Positions 38,205 through 46,964 of a DNA stretch of 64,000 nucleotides are shown piece by piece (within the stretch, counting starts at the first letter, position 1; each line of letters opens with the position of its first letter). Where the stretch lies: the NCBI GenBank assembly GCA_009744235.1, contig WPHV01000002.1, forward strand, positions 186,001-250,000, read 5' to 3'. The notes under the pieces are model-generated. The model searched no databases and was not told the origin of the DNA. It was given only the letters and a program-made list of their open reading frames with translations. The DNA is from Gillisella vitis (GTDB taxonomy: Bacteria > Pseudomonadota > Alphaproteobacteria > Rhizobiales > Rhizobiaceae). A program made the position numbers and the translations under genes.

Positions 38205-38248
38205 TCGGATTTCCGTCTGCGCTGATGTCCATTGTTACAGGATGGGCG

Positions 38249-38746
38249 TCACAGAACCTGGATCAATTTGGCAAGAAGCCGGTCCAAGCGGGCGCGTTCA
38301 GGCACGGAAAGGCTGCGAATGCCGTCCAGAAAATGCGAGGACCTGGCCACCTGAACCCGGGTCTCTCGCAACAGTTTTTCACCGCTTTCGGTCATTTGCA
38401 CATAGACCGTCCGTTTATCTGACAGAGACGGGACGCGCTCGACGAACCCTTTGTCTTCCAATCTGGTGATGCGGCCTGTTATCGCCCCGGTCGTGACCAT
38501 GCAAAGCTCGGCAAGATCGCTTGGCCGCAAACGGTAGGGTGGGGACTGATGCCGAAGATGGGTGAGAACATCGACTTCCCCAATGCCGATATCGAATGCC
38601 ACCAGCACCTCTTCCAGGGAGGCCTGGTCCAGGAGGTAGAGATGCCGAAGCCTCATGGCAATCGCGATGGGACTGCTGTCTTCTCCCGGGAAGTCCTTTT
38701 CCCATTGGCTGATGAGGTCCGAAAACAATCCTTCGGCTTGTGGCAT
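38249..38746 (-). CDS. MarR-family transcriptional regulator
   Basis: A 165-residue MarR protein. The helix-turn-helix is RPSDLAELCMVTTGAITGRI and the wing includes PSLSDKRTVYVQMTESG. It is divergent from the flavin-reductase gene, with about 180 bp between. That region has two inverted repeats, one overlapping the predicted promoter of the catabolic operon, so it is a likely repressor of the downstream plus-strand cluster. The ligand would be the aromatic substrate or a product. Confidence 0.92.
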   Translation of the reverse strand: MPQAEGLFSDLISQWEKDFPGEDSSPIAIAMRLRHLYLLDQASLEEVLVAFDIGIGEVDVLTHLRHQSPPYRLRPSDLAELCMVTTGAITGRITRLEDKGFVERVPSLSDKRTVYVQMTESGEKLLRETRVQVARSSHFLDGIRSLSVPERARLDRLLAKLIQVL

Positions 38747-38765
38747 TGCGCTTCACTTTTATCTC

Positions 38766-38783
38766 ATGACGAACACACGTCAT
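38766..38783. promoter_or_regulatory. Inverted repeat near marR-type start, candidate operator
   Basis: Arms ATGACG and CGTCAT with a six-base spacer, 20 bp upstream of the regulator gene; a further TGACGTC lies at 38788-38794. It may be the autoregulatory site. Confidence 0.4.
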
Positions 38784-38866
38784 TTTCTGACGTCCTAAAC
38801 TTCTTAATGTTTTCGGGCGCTTCACGCAATGCGCCATAAGAACGCGACCCCTCCAAACATTTTCAA

Positions 38867-38895
38867 TTGACGAAAGTTATCTTAGTGCTAAGATA
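38867..38895 (+). promoter_or_regulatory. Predicted promoter with overlapping palindromic operator
   Basis: A -35-like TTGACG (38867-38872) and -10-like TAAGAT (38889-38894) are separated by 16 bases. A palindrome with arms TATCTTA and TAAGATA (38878-38895) covers the spacer and -10, the usual arrangement for MarR repression of the flavin-reductase operon. Confidence 0.55.
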
Positions 38896-38923
38896 CTTCT
38901 AAGGAATATGGAGGAGATATTCG

Positions 38924-39469
38924 ATGGTTTCGAGTTCGGCGAAGCTGCATGATCCGGAGGAGGGATCAGCAGCAAATTTTCCTGATATTGATAATCTGAA
39001 GATCGCGTTTGGCCAACTTCCATCTGGTGTTGTCATTGTGACGAGCCAGGGTTGTGGCGGTGAAATGGTCGGTGCAACTGTGAGCAGTTTCACCTCTTTG
39101 TCATTCGCGCCCCCTCTCGTCATGCTTGGTTTGGCGCAAAGTTCCACAACGCTGTCCGCCATCCTGGACCATGGGCATTTCGCGGTCCATGTCGTTGCTG
39201 AGCCGCAGCAGGATATTGCTATGCGCTTTGCGTCCAGCCGTGCAGACAAGTTCAGCGATATCGATTTTAAATTATCACCCTCCGGCGTGCCGATTCTGAG
39301 TGAATTCGACACGTGTTTTCACTGTGCCCTTGAGCGGGCCCAGTCGGAAGGCGATCATCAATTGCTGATCGGTCGAATTGTCGATGTATCGACAGTCGAG
39401 CGGGACACAACGCCCGTCGCATGGTTTAATCGGCGTTTTCACATCTGCGAGCCGCGCGCTCTCATCTAG
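38924..39469 (+). CDS. Flavin reductase-like protein (two-component monooxygenase reductase)
   Basis: A 181-residue flavin-reductase-like domain (HpaC/DIM6-NTAB type). The N-terminal FGQLPSGVVIVTS, then GATVSSFTSLSFAPPLVMLGL, and a later FHCALERA block match this FMN-binding fold. Such proteins use NAD(P)H to supply reduced flavin to a partner oxygenase. The predicted oxygenase gene follows after about 230 bp. An AAGGAATATGGAGGAG leader precedes the ATG. Confidence 0.9.
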   Translation: MVSSSAKLHDPEEGSAANFPDIDNLKIAFGQLPSGVVIVTSQGCGGEMVGATVSSFTSLSFAPPLVMLGLAQSSTTLSAILDHGHFAVHVVAEPQQDIAMRFASSRADKFSDIDFKLSPSGVPILSEFDTCFHCALERAQSEGDHQLLIGRIVDVSTVERDTTPVAWFNRRFHICEPRALI

Positions 39470-39501
39470 TTTTGGCGCCTAATTTTGGCGTCTAGATTTT
39501 C

Positions 39502-39532
39502 TTCAGGAAAAGTGCAGCCAAATTTTCCTGAA
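39502..39532. repeat. Intergenic hairpin related to the CAGGGAAAAG repeat
   Basis: Perfect 10-bp arms TTCAGGAAAA and TTTTCCTGAA with an 11-base loop, followed by AAGACAAACGAAAACAA, also found after the element at 50492. It lies between reductase and oxygenase genes; it could act as an attenuator, and the downstream genes may have their own promoter. Confidence 0.6.
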
Positions 39533-39702
39533 AAGACAAACGAAAACAACAGACTTTAGTGTATCGATCCGAACCCGGCTGTCGCCGCGCTTGGAGACAT
39601 TCGCTCAAAAACATCCGGTACACGATGGTATGGATGGCGTGCTTGCGCCAGCGCCATGGTCGTGCGCACTCGAAAATTCCTGTTTTAAAGTGAGGAAATC
39701 CC

Positions 39703-40986
39703 ATGGAAATGAACGCAAAGCAGTTTGACTATGTACTGCCCAATCCCCCCATCTCTCCTTATAGCACCGAGGTTGGCCGTGAGATCCGTGCCAAGGCTGC
39801 GGCATTGGTGCCACTCTTGCGCAAACACGCCCAGGAAGGCGAGGAATTGGGTGCTCTGGCGCCTGAAAGCTTGAAAGCCCTCAGCGATATTGGTGCGTTC
39901 AAGCTTACATTGCCAACGGATTTTGGCGGACATGCTCTCGGAGCGCGCGACGTCGTTGAAATCGTCACGGAATTTGGCAGAGGCGATGGTGCGGCGGGCT
40001 GGATGGCATTTGTCGCCGGCGGCCTTCGCAATATCCTGGCGTTTCCTGATCAGGCTGTGAATGAAATCTTTGCGGATGGGCGTGACTGGGTTGGCCCACT
40101 GGCCGCCGGCGCATCGATCTTTGCCACCAAGGTTGGTTCGGCGCGCCGGGTCGAGGGCGGCTGGATGGTCAGCGGTTCCTGGCATTTCGGCAGCGGCTGC
40201 AAACATGCCAAATGGATTGCCGTTGGTGTCGATTATGAGGTTGCGCCGGGCCATATGGGCCGCGCTATGGCGGTTTTGAAGGCCGAGCAGGTCAAAATCA
40301 TCGACAACTGGCATGTTATGGGCATGAAGGCCACGTCCTCCAACAGCCTGACAGTGACCGAAGAGCAGTTCGTTCCCGATCACCGTTTTATGGACATGGC
40401 CGATTTCCCCGTTCGCATGGATGGGACACGCAAGCGGTTCCAGGGCTTTGCCAGCAAATTCGATGGCCGTGGTCTGATGATCATGACCAATCTCACCCAT
40501 ATGGCGATTGTGCTGGGGATGGCTCGTGGTGCGCTGGAATCCTACATCGATATGGCGAGAAAGCAGCAACCCTTCAATCTGCCTTATCCCCGGGTGGCCG
40601 AAATGGCATCGACGCAGGTCTGTGCTGCAAAGGCCTATGCGATGATCAAGATGGCGGAAACCACCGCTCTTTGCGCTGCTGATCTTCTGGATCGCCACGC
40701 AACGGAAGGGCGCGAGGTCTCAGAGGAGCTGGAACAGGCGACGATGATGGAAAACGTCTACGCCGCGCACACCTTGGACAATGCCGTCAGCATCCTGCAG
40801 CTCAATATCGGCTCGGCAACCGCCCATGAGAGCAATCCATTCCAACGGTTCGTGCGCGATATCCGGGTGGCAATGCTGCATGGGGCGGTCAGGCTGGAGC
40901 CAACGGCCGAGATTTTCGGTCGGCGGATGATGGGCCTTGCTCCATTCTCGATGTTTGCAGGTGGATTGCCTGATCGCGCTGCTTAG
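39703..40986 (+). CDS. Acyl-CoA dehydrogenase-fold flavin monooxygenase (group D, HsaA-like)
   Basis: A 427-residue protein with the acyl-CoA dehydrogenase fold used by group D flavin hydroxylases (HsaA and p-hydroxyphenylacetate hydroxylase C2). Features are LTLPTDFGGHALGARDVVEIV, GDGAAGWMAF, and VSGSWHFGSGCKHAKWIAVG in place of the dehydrogenase substrate loop; the dehydrogenase catalytic Glu is not evident. With the upstream flavin reductase it forms a plausible two-component oxygenase that hydroxylates a phenol-like or other cyclic substrate. A sulfur or nitroso monooxygenase of the same fold is an alternative. Confidence 0.85.
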   Translation: MEMNAKQFDYVLPNPPISPYSTEVGREIRAKAAALVPLLRKHAQEGEELGALAPESLKALSDIGAFKLTLPTDFGGHALGARDVVEIVTEFGRGDGAAGWMAFVAGGLRNILAFPDQAVNEIFADGRDWVGPLAAGASIFATKVGSARRVEGGWMVSGSWHFGSGCKHAKWIAVGVDYEVAPGHMGRAMAVLKAEQVKIIDNWHVMGMKATSSNSLTVTEEQFVPDHRFMDMADFPVRMDGTRKRFQGFASKFDGRGLMIMTNLTHMAIVLGMARGALESYIDMARKQQPFNLPYPRVAEMASTQVCAAKAYAMIKMAETTALCAADLLDRHATEGREVSEELEQATMMENVYAAHTLDNAVSILQLNIGSATAHESNPFQRFVRDIRVAMLHGAVRLEPTAEIFGRRMMGLAPFSMFAGGLPDRAA

Positions 40987-41058
40987 CCCGCGACGGATTT
41001 GAGCTGTAGGCGGGCTGTGGAGGCGGCCCGTCGACGGTCAACAAGAGGAGGATTTTTT

Positions 41059-42381
41059 ATGCAGTCGAATAAGACGCATGCCCCTGCCAATTTTCGGGCA
41101 AATAAAGGTTTCGAATACAGTTTTCAGGCTGCCAAGGTGTTGGGCGCGCTATGGGCAATCGTGCTGCTGGTCGTGGCGGTGCCAAGTATCGGTACCGCGG
41201 TCGTCAACGCCCGAATGATCACCGATCTCAATATGGATCGAGCGGTTTTCGGTATGGGCTTTGGCCTTTTCGTGATGATGATGGGTTTTCAGGCCCCTGT
41301 CGTTGCAGTGCTGATCCGCAAATTCGGTTATCGGTCAACAGTTGCATTCGGATGCCTTGTGCTGTTCCTGGGGTCGGCTGCCATGGCGACTGTCGTGCAT
41401 AATGGCTGGCAATATGCCGTGGCTTTTGGTCTATTGGCGGGTTCCGGCGTCTGCATTGCCGGCATGCTGCCAGCCCAGACCATCGTGACGAGATGGTTTC
41501 ATGCACGCCGGGCCTTGGCTGTCTCCATCGTATTTTCAGCAGTCGAAATTGGCGGTTTCTTTTCTCCACCGGCGCTTGAAAGACTGATGGCGATATCAGG
41601 CGATTGGCGTACAGCCTGGTGGCTTATTGCCGGATCGGCGCTCATTGCGATGATAACCGCCTATGTAGCGCTCGATGAGCGGCGGGTCGAAAATTACATT
41701 TCCCGAAATCCTGCTCCTTCCTTCGCACGCGAAAACAGCAAGGTGTTCAAGAGTTCGGTTCATTGGACGCTGCGCGAAGCACTGGGAACGAAGGCTTACT
41801 GGCTTATTCTGACCTATATGAGCATCGCAGGGGTCGCCTGGATCTTCCTGATGGCTCATGGCGTGGTGCATCTGCGTGATGTCGGCTACTCGCCTGCTGA
41901 AGCCGCTAACGCCGTCGCGGTCATTATCGTCGCCTCCTTCATTGGCAATATGACCGCCGGTTTCCTGGGGGATCGCATTTCACCATCACTGATCTCGGCC
42001 GCAAGCATGGTGTTGATTATTTTCGGCTTTTGCATGGTCATCAAGCCCGTAGGCTTTACCGGTATCCTGCTCTATGCGCTTCCTGCCGGCATTGGCTATG
42101 GTGCCTCGCAGGTCTGCCTGATGGCTCTTCTGGGCAATTATTTTGGCAAGGCATCGTTTTCCGCCATTCTGGGTTCGATGATGCCGGTATCGACGCTCTG
42201 TGCGGCGATTGGCGCGGGGTCGGCAGGGGCCGTTTTCGATCAAACCGGTACATATGAATGGGTGTTTATCACGATCATCACCCTGTGCGTGGTCGCGTTC
42301 TTTGCCATTCTTGCAGCATCACCACCGCAAAACCGGGGCAACAAAGAGGAGGTCTCCGGCAGTCCAATCGCAGCGGAATAA
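41059..42381 (+). CDS. MFS transporter
   Basis: A 440-residue, 12-segment major facilitator, starting MQSNKTHAPANFRANKGF after a strong AAGAGGAGG ribosome-binding site (the frame is open further upstream to 40999). The N-terminal half has LIRKFGYRSTVAFG (loop 2-3 region), and GVVHLRDVGYSPAEAANAVAV starts a later segment. It resembles monocarboxylate/oxalate-type MFS carriers. Within the cluster it is the likely inner-membrane uptake protein for an acidic substrate. Confidence 0.88.
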   Translation: MQSNKTHAPANFRANKGFEYSFQAAKVLGALWAIVLLVVAVPSIGTAVVNARMITDLNMDRAVFGMGFGLFVMMMGFQAPVVAVLIRKFGYRSTVAFGCLVLFLGSAAMATVVHNGWQYAVAFGLLAGSGVCIAGMLPAQTIVTRWFHARRALAVSIVFSAVEIGGFFSPPALERLMAISGDWRTAWWLIAGSALIAMITAYVALDERRVENYISRNPAPSFARENSKVFKSSVHWTLREALGTKAYWLILTYMSIAGVAWIFLMAHGVVHLRDVGYSPAEAANAVAVIIVASFIGNMTAGFLGDRISPSLISAASMVLIIFGFCMVIKPVGFTGILLYALPAGIGYGASQVCLMALLGNYFGKASFSAILGSMMPVSTLCAAIGAGSAGAVFDQTGTYEWVFITIITLCVVAFFAILAASPPQNRGNKEEVSGSPIAAE

Positions 42382-42407
42382 CAAATGATAAAAATGGGAG
42401 GGTGACA

Positions 42408-43787
42408 ATGCGAACTTTAAATCTGCTGGCAGTGCCTTTGCTGCTTGCATCCTTGATGCCTGCCGCAGCAGCCGATACGGCACTGCCGTCGAGCGACACA
42501 CCACCTGGCGAGGGTGCCATGCCCGGTCCGGTCTATTCCGGCCCCTTGGCCAGCGTGGGGAGAACTCTTCATGACAATGGTATCGATCTTCAACTCGATT
42601 TTGTCGATTTCTATCAGAATGCCCCCTCTTTTGGGGCAGCAGGTGGCTCCTCGGCCAATTACGGGATGTTCATTTTAGGCGTTACCGGCAATCTGACACC
42701 TGATCTTCGGGTCAATCTGATCGAGACCATCAACGCCCCGACTCACAATGTTGACAATTACCTGTTTGATCTTTCGAATGCCTTTTTCCCCGTCCCTATC
42801 GTCAATTCGGATACGGATCTGACCCGTTTAACCATTGAGGGCGACCTTTTTAATGACCGGTTGACCGTTGAAGCAGGACGGATGGGTCTCAATCGCGATT
42901 TTATGAAAAAGGGGTTTTGTGGTGGCATTGGCTGCGTCCCCTCAACGCCGGCAATCACCCTCAACATGCCAGGCGAAGCACTGTCTGTCTGGGGTGGGAG
43001 ACTGGCCTATCGACTCGATCAAACAACCACGCTGGGATTTGGAGCCATCGAGGACAATTCGGACAATTGGCAGAATGGCGATGGATGGGATTGGGGAACC
43101 GGTGATTCAAAAGGTTATATAGCCATTGCCAATATCAGTCATGATGAAAGCTTCTTTCAAAATGACAATCCTCTGAAATACGAGGTCGGTGCCTATCACC
43201 GTTCCACGTCTTACGAGGATGCGCTTTACAATAGCGGTTGGGGTAATCCGACATATGGAGCTAATACCAGGATTGTTAATCATGACGGCGGAACGAGCGG
43301 CGTCTACGGGCAGGTTCGCAAGGTCGTGTGGAGTGCGCCATCCGCTGGCCCGATTCCTGAAAACCTGGCTGTCTATGGTGGTCTTTTCCATACGTTCGGC
43401 GATGGACAAGCCTATCCATGGGAGGCCTATGCCGGTGTCGAATATTCCGGGTTCTGGAAGCAAAATCCGCTCGCGACAGTTGGGGCCTCCGTTCACTATA
43501 TCCGCTTGAGTGAAGAGCGCGCGCAGTATGAACAGAATGCCCGGCGGTTCTTCTCGGGCGTCAATCAGAAACAGCCGCAGGACACGTTCATGGTCGACGT
43601 GCATGCGAGTACAGGATTCTTCGGCAACGGGATTCTCGATTTCGGTGCCGCCTATATTATCAATCCCAACAATTCCATTCTGGCTGATTACTCAACCGGA
43701 AGAGAAAAGAACGGTGTCGTCATTTACGCGGCATTGGCTTTCGACCTGGGCGGCAGCCTCGGTCTTTCCCCCCGCAAGGGGCCCTGA
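42408..43787 (+). CDS. Outer-membrane porin, OprB-like
   Basis: A 459-residue outer-membrane protein with signal peptide MRTLNLLAVPLLLASLMPAA (cleavage near AAAADT). It has alternating beta-strand sequence, two conserved cysteines in KGFCGGIGCVPSTP and a C-terminal strand ending in aromatic/hydrophobic residues. Segments such as LTIEGDLFNDRLTVEAGRM and MPGEALSVWGGRL resemble the carbohydrate-selective porin OprB. The ATG at 42408 follows GGGAGGG. It is next to the MFS gene, giving an outer- and inner-membrane uptake pair. Confidence 0.85.
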   Translation: MRTLNLLAVPLLLASLMPAAAADTALPSSDTPPGEGAMPGPVYSGPLASVGRTLHDNGIDLQLDFVDFYQNAPSFGAAGGSSANYGMFILGVTGNLTPDLRVNLIETINAPTHNVDNYLFDLSNAFFPVPIVNSDTDLTRLTIEGDLFNDRLTVEAGRMGLNRDFMKKGFCGGIGCVPSTPAITLNMPGEALSVWGGRLAYRLDQTTTLGFGAIEDNSDNWQNGDGWDWGTGDSKGYIAIANISHDESFFQNDNPLKYEVGAYHRSTSYEDALYNSGWGNPTYGANTRIVNHDGGTSGVYGQVRKVVWSAPSAGPIPENLAVYGGLFHTFGDGQAYPWEAYAGVEYSGFWKQNPLATVGASVHYIRLSEERAQYEQNARRFFSGVNQKQPQDTFMVDVHASTGFFGNGILDFGAAYIINPNNSILADYSTGREKNGVVIYAALAFDLGGSLGLSPRKGP

Positions 43788-43791
43788 GCCT

Positions 43792-43806
43792 GGTTCGATC
43801 TGAACC
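43792..43806 (+). repeat. Short GGTTC...GAACC hairpin after porin gene
   Basis: GGTTCGATCTGAACC with 5-bp arms resembles the stem of the repeat at 50552-50570. There is no T-run. It may be a remnant of the same intergenic repeat family. Confidence 0.35.
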
Positions 43807-43849
43807 GGCGACACTTTCACAATCACTTTATCAAGAGGAGATCGACGTC

Positions 43850-44269
43850 ATGCACGACACGAAGAGCCATGACCATGCGAAACTTGAACGCCACAAGCAT
43901 CTGGTCCGGGAGTTTTACCGCCGGGTGTTCGATGGCCAGAACCCGGCAGCCGTCAAGGATTTCGTCACTGAGGATTATAAGCAGCACAGCCGCCATATTC
44001 CGACCGGTCGCGAAGGCTTGGAACGGTTTGTGCAATCGGTATTTCCAAACGGACCAGTCCCGGAGCCGGCGGAGATGCGCATCCCTCCCGCTTTCATGGT
44101 GGCGGAAGGCGATATGGTCGTGGTTGCCGCCTATCTGCCGCAGCCAGACCCCGACAAGCCGGGCGAAACCTACGACTACTTCGTTTTCGATGCCTATCGG
44201 CTTCGAGACGAGCGTCTGGCGGAGCATTGGAGCGGCGTGAACAAGATCGCGCCCCCAAAACAGCCCTGA
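43850..44269 (+). CDS. SnoaL/NTF2-like protein
   Basis: A 139-residue NTF2-fold protein: LERHKHLVREFYRRVFDGQN, then DFVTEDYKQHSRHIPTGREG, and C-terminal FVFDAYRLRDERLAEHW. These match the SnoaL-like aldol-cyclase/isomerase group often found in catabolic operons. Function could be an isomerase, hydratase or cyclase; the sequence does not fix it. The upstream AAGAGGAG gives a clear start. Confidence 0.82.
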   Translation: MHDTKSHDHAKLERHKHLVREFYRRVFDGQNPAAVKDFVTEDYKQHSRHIPTGREGLERFVQSVFPNGPVPEPAEMRIPPAFMVAEGDMVVVAAYLPQPDPDKPGETYDYFVFDAYRLRDERLAEHWSGVNKIAPPKQP

Positions 44270-44341
44270 CGGCACAGCGGTATGCTGTCACCGCAGGCAG
44301 CATACCGGCAACCATCGATCACCATTCATCAGGATTACAGC

Positions 44342-44932
44342 ATGCAACTCTACCATACGCCCGGCACCTGCTCCACCGCATCTCGCATCGTTCTGCAAGA
44401 GGCCGGTATCGCCGCCTCGTCCATTCCGGTCAATCTCAGGGAGAAAACGCTTCCGGATGGAACGAGCTATCTTCAGGTGAACCCGAAGGGCCAGGTTCCG
44501 GCCCTTGTGCTTGATGATGGCGAAGTGATGACGGAAGGTGCGGTCATCCTGCAATATCTCGCTGACCAGGCGCCGGAAACCGGCCTTTTGCCACCGCCCG
44601 GCGATCTTGCCCGCTACCGCGTGCTGGAATGGACCAATTACGTGGCAACCGAATTGCACAAGACCTTCACCCCGCTGATGCGGCCGAATACGCCAGCGGA
44701 TTTTGCCGAAATCACCAAAACGGCTTTGTTGCCGCGGGTTTTCGGCGTGCTTGATCGCCGTCTGGGGCTAAGCGATTATCTCGCCGGTACGACGTTTTCG
44801 ATCGCGGACGCTTACGCATTCGTCATTCTCGGATGGGCGAAACTGCGCGACATCGATCTTTCCGCCTGGCCGAATATCCAGACCTATCTCACGCGGATTG
44901 AGAGCCGTCCTGCGGTCCAATCCGTGCTGTAA
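44342..44932 (+). CDS. Glutathione S-transferase family protein
   Basis: A 196-residue GST. The N-terminal thioredoxin-like domain starts MQLYHTPGTCSTASRIVLQE, with Cys10 and Ser11 in the beta-class position. NPKGQVPALVLDDG supplies the cis-Pro, and MTEGAVILQYLAD the glutathione contact. The C-terminal helical domain is complete. In ring-cleavage operons GSTs act as isomerases (maleylpyruvate/maleylacetoacetate) or dehalogenases; the FAH-family gene downstream fits an isomerase. The frame opens at 44282, but 44342 gives the correct N-terminus. Confidence 0.85.
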   Translation: MQLYHTPGTCSTASRIVLQEAGIAASSIPVNLREKTLPDGTSYLQVNPKGQVPALVLDDGEVMTEGAVILQYLADQAPETGLLPPPGDLARYRVLEWTNYVATELHKTFTPLMRPNTPADFAEITKTALLPRVFGVLDRRLGLSDYLAGTTFSIADAYAFVILGWAKLRDIDLSAWPNIQTYLTRIESRPAVQSVL

Positions 44933-44943
44933 GGAGAAATGCA

Positions 44944-45843
44944 ATGACCTATCTTATCAGACAAATGGGCCACGTGGTGATCTCTTCGCCTGATCCTCTG
45001 GGTGCCGCACAGGATCTGTGCGATGTCGTGGGCTTGAGGATCACTGAAGTCGATGGAGAAACAGTCTATCTCTCCAGCAATGACCGTCACCACGAAGTTA
45101 CCTATATCAAGGGTGACGGAAAGGCGGTTGCCTGTGGGCTGGAGGCTGTGAATGCGCAAGCGGTAGACGAGATCTATCAGCGTGCAAAATCCGATGGGCT
45201 GGAGATATTGTCGGACCGGCCCCTGGGCAAACATTATGACCGCGCCGTTCGCCTGGTTGCGCCTGGTGGGACGATTTTCGAAGTTCATACGCCAATCGCC
45301 CGCAGCCAGCCCCGTCAATACAGTTATTCCACACCGGGTGCCCGCCCGCGCCGGATTGAGCACATCAATTCTTTCGCACCTGATACCGCTGCCTATGGTG
45401 ATTTCTGCGTCAAAGTGCTCGGGCTGAAGCTTTCGGACATGACGGAAGACGGTGCCTTGCGCTGGTATCGCGCCGAAGACGGCTACCATCACACGATTGC
45501 CATGGGGCCGGGCGAAAGCGGATTGCATCACTATGCCTTCGACTTGCATTCGCTTCAGGATCTTCAGACGATTGCCGACAATCTTGCCGGAAAAGAGCGC
45601 GCTTTGGTCTGGGGTCCGGGCCGTCACGGTGCGGGTGGCAATGTCTTCACCTATTATGCCGATCCGCACGGATGCCTGGTCGAGAACTCCATCGAACTCG
45701 ATCGGATCGACAATGATGCAACCTATGAACCGCGCAGCTGGGACATTTCGGAGGGGCTGGCGGGACGCTGGCTCAATCTGTGGGGCACGCCACCCACGCC
45801 TTCGTTTCTGCGCCCGGGCATTGCTTTCGATCCGACCATCTAG
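44944..45843 (+). CDS. VOC-family extradiol ring-cleavage dioxygenase
   Basis: A 299-residue two-domain vicinal-oxygen-chelate protein like catechol 2,3-dioxygenase. The C-terminal domain keeps the 2-His-1-carboxylate set: His140 (RIEHINSF), His195 or His196 (SGLHHYAFDL) and Glu247 (DPHGCLVENSIEL). The catalytic domain is therefore intact. The N-terminal domain is the degenerate half, as normal. It probably cleaves the catechol-like product of the two-component monooxygenase. It starts 11 bp after the GST gene, with AAGGAG ahead of it. Confidence 0.88.
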   Translation: MTYLIRQMGHVVISSPDPLGAAQDLCDVVGLRITEVDGETVYLSSNDRHHEVTYIKGDGKAVACGLEAVNAQAVDEIYQRAKSDGLEILSDRPLGKHYDRAVRLVAPGGTIFEVHTPIARSQPRQYSYSTPGARPRRIEHINSFAPDTAAYGDFCVKVLGLKLSDMTEDGALRWYRAEDGYHHTIAMGPGESGLHHYAFDLHSLQDLQTIADNLAGKERALVWGPGRHGAGGNVFTYYADPHGCLVENSIELDRIDNDATYEPRSWDISEGLAGRWLNLWGTPPTPSFLRPGIAFDPTI

Positions 45844-45913
45844 ATTTTTTCAGAGAAGGCCGTTTCGGCGCTTTCTGGCTGAGATTTATGCGAAGTATCA
45901 CTGAAAATGGTAG

Positions 45914-45967
45914 TTCGTATTCCACTCTTGAATATCTCAAGGCTTTGATAGATTTGAGATATTCGAA
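45914..45967 (+). repeat. Palindromic intergenic repeat, copy 2
   Basis: TTCGTATTCC is followed by the core at 45927-45967: arm TGAATATCTCAA, loop GGCTTTGATAGAT and arm TTGAGATATTCGAA. It has the same orientation as the copy at 47882-47958 and the opposite one to 29357-29428. It lies between the dioxygenase and acetoacetate-decarboxylase-family genes. Confidence 0.75.
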
Positions 45968-46058
45968 GTTTTCTCAGGTTTTAGATGTGGTCAACATCGT
46001 CGAGACTTGGTATTTAACGGTCGTGCCGGCGTCCTGGCTGGCTGGGAGAGGTTAGAAA

Positions 46059-46949
46059 ATGAGTTTTACATTAAATCCTGCGTTCCGGTATCGAATGCCA
46101 CTGTCCTTCGGACCAGCCCCTGGACCCCGCCAAAAGCCCGGCGGTGGCATGTGGGCGGCAGAGGAGACAGGCCGGATGAACGCCGAGTGGATGGCCGTTA
46201 CCTACAGAACATTGCCCGAAAAGCTCGAGGCACTGCTTCCGCCGGGCATGGAACTGCGCGGCGAGCCTCTGGTGACGGTGTCCTGCGCCTGGTTCAAGAA
46301 TCTCTATTGGCTTGCGGGTCGTGGTTACGGGATTGTTGTTGTGGATTTTCCAGTCACCTACCGTGGCAAGACCGAGACGCTTGAAGGCACCTTTTGTCCC
46401 GTCCTCTGGGAAGGCGCGCCCGATGCCATCATGACCGGGCGCGATGAGCTTGGCTTTCCCAAGATGTTTGCCGATATTCCGGAAATCGAGCACGACAAGG
46501 CAGAAGGCACCGCCGTTTGTTCTGCCTCCTGGATGGGCTTTAAATTCTTCGATATCTCGCTGACCGACCTGGTCGAGGCTGGCAATGAACCAGCACTTCC
46601 CGGAGCGGATAATGGTCCGTCGATGTATTATAAATATGTACCACGCACCAGTCCCGGCGGACGTGAGGGGGCTGATATTGCTTATGTGACCACCGCAGCA
46701 GCACCGCCCGAGACTGGCGGCAGGGTCAGCAATATCAATTTCGATGGCTTTGATTTCAAACGCTGGACGGCAAAAGGCAGCGTGGCTTGGCACCGGGCGA
46801 CATTTGAACAATTGCCGCTCAGCGCTCATGTCGTCAACGGAATGGCCGATCTCGACATTCTTGAAGTCACGAAGGTGCAGATGGTTGCCTTTTCCGGCCC
46901 CGGCATTGCGATTTCAGTCAATTCAATGCGCGCCGTCGAGCCGTCTTAG
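46059..46949 (+). CDS. Acetoacetate decarboxylase-family protein
   Basis: A 296-residue protein of the acetoacetate decarboxylase superfamily. GRDELGFPKMFADI holds the Schiff-base lysine position (Lys135), and LEGTFCPVLWEGAPDAIM is the preceding conserved block. Members decarboxylate beta-keto acids, but several act as aldolase-dehydratases or hydrolases. In this cluster it would act on a chain produced by ring cleavage. The stop is 15 bp before the FAH gene. Confidence 0.85.
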   Translation: MSFTLNPAFRYRMPLSFGPAPGPRQKPGGGMWAAEETGRMNAEWMAVTYRTLPEKLEALLPPGMELRGEPLVTVSCAWFKNLYWLAGRGYGIVVVDFPVTYRGKTETLEGTFCPVLWEGAPDAIMTGRDELGFPKMFADIPEIEHDKAEGTAVCSASWMGFKFFDISLTDLVEAGNEPALPGADNGPSMYYKYVPRTSPGGREGADIAYVTTAAAPPETGGRVSNINFDGFDFKRWTAKGSVAWHRATFEQLPLSAHVVNGMADLDILEVTKVQMVAFSGPGIAISVNSMRAVEPS

Positions 46950-46964
46950 ACAGGGAATATTTTT

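Noticed and set aside
46059..46949. Calling the acetoacetate-decarboxylase-family protein a true acetoacetate decarboxylase
   Set aside because: The family has many non-decarboxylase members and the cluster shows no acetoacetate or acetone metabolism.
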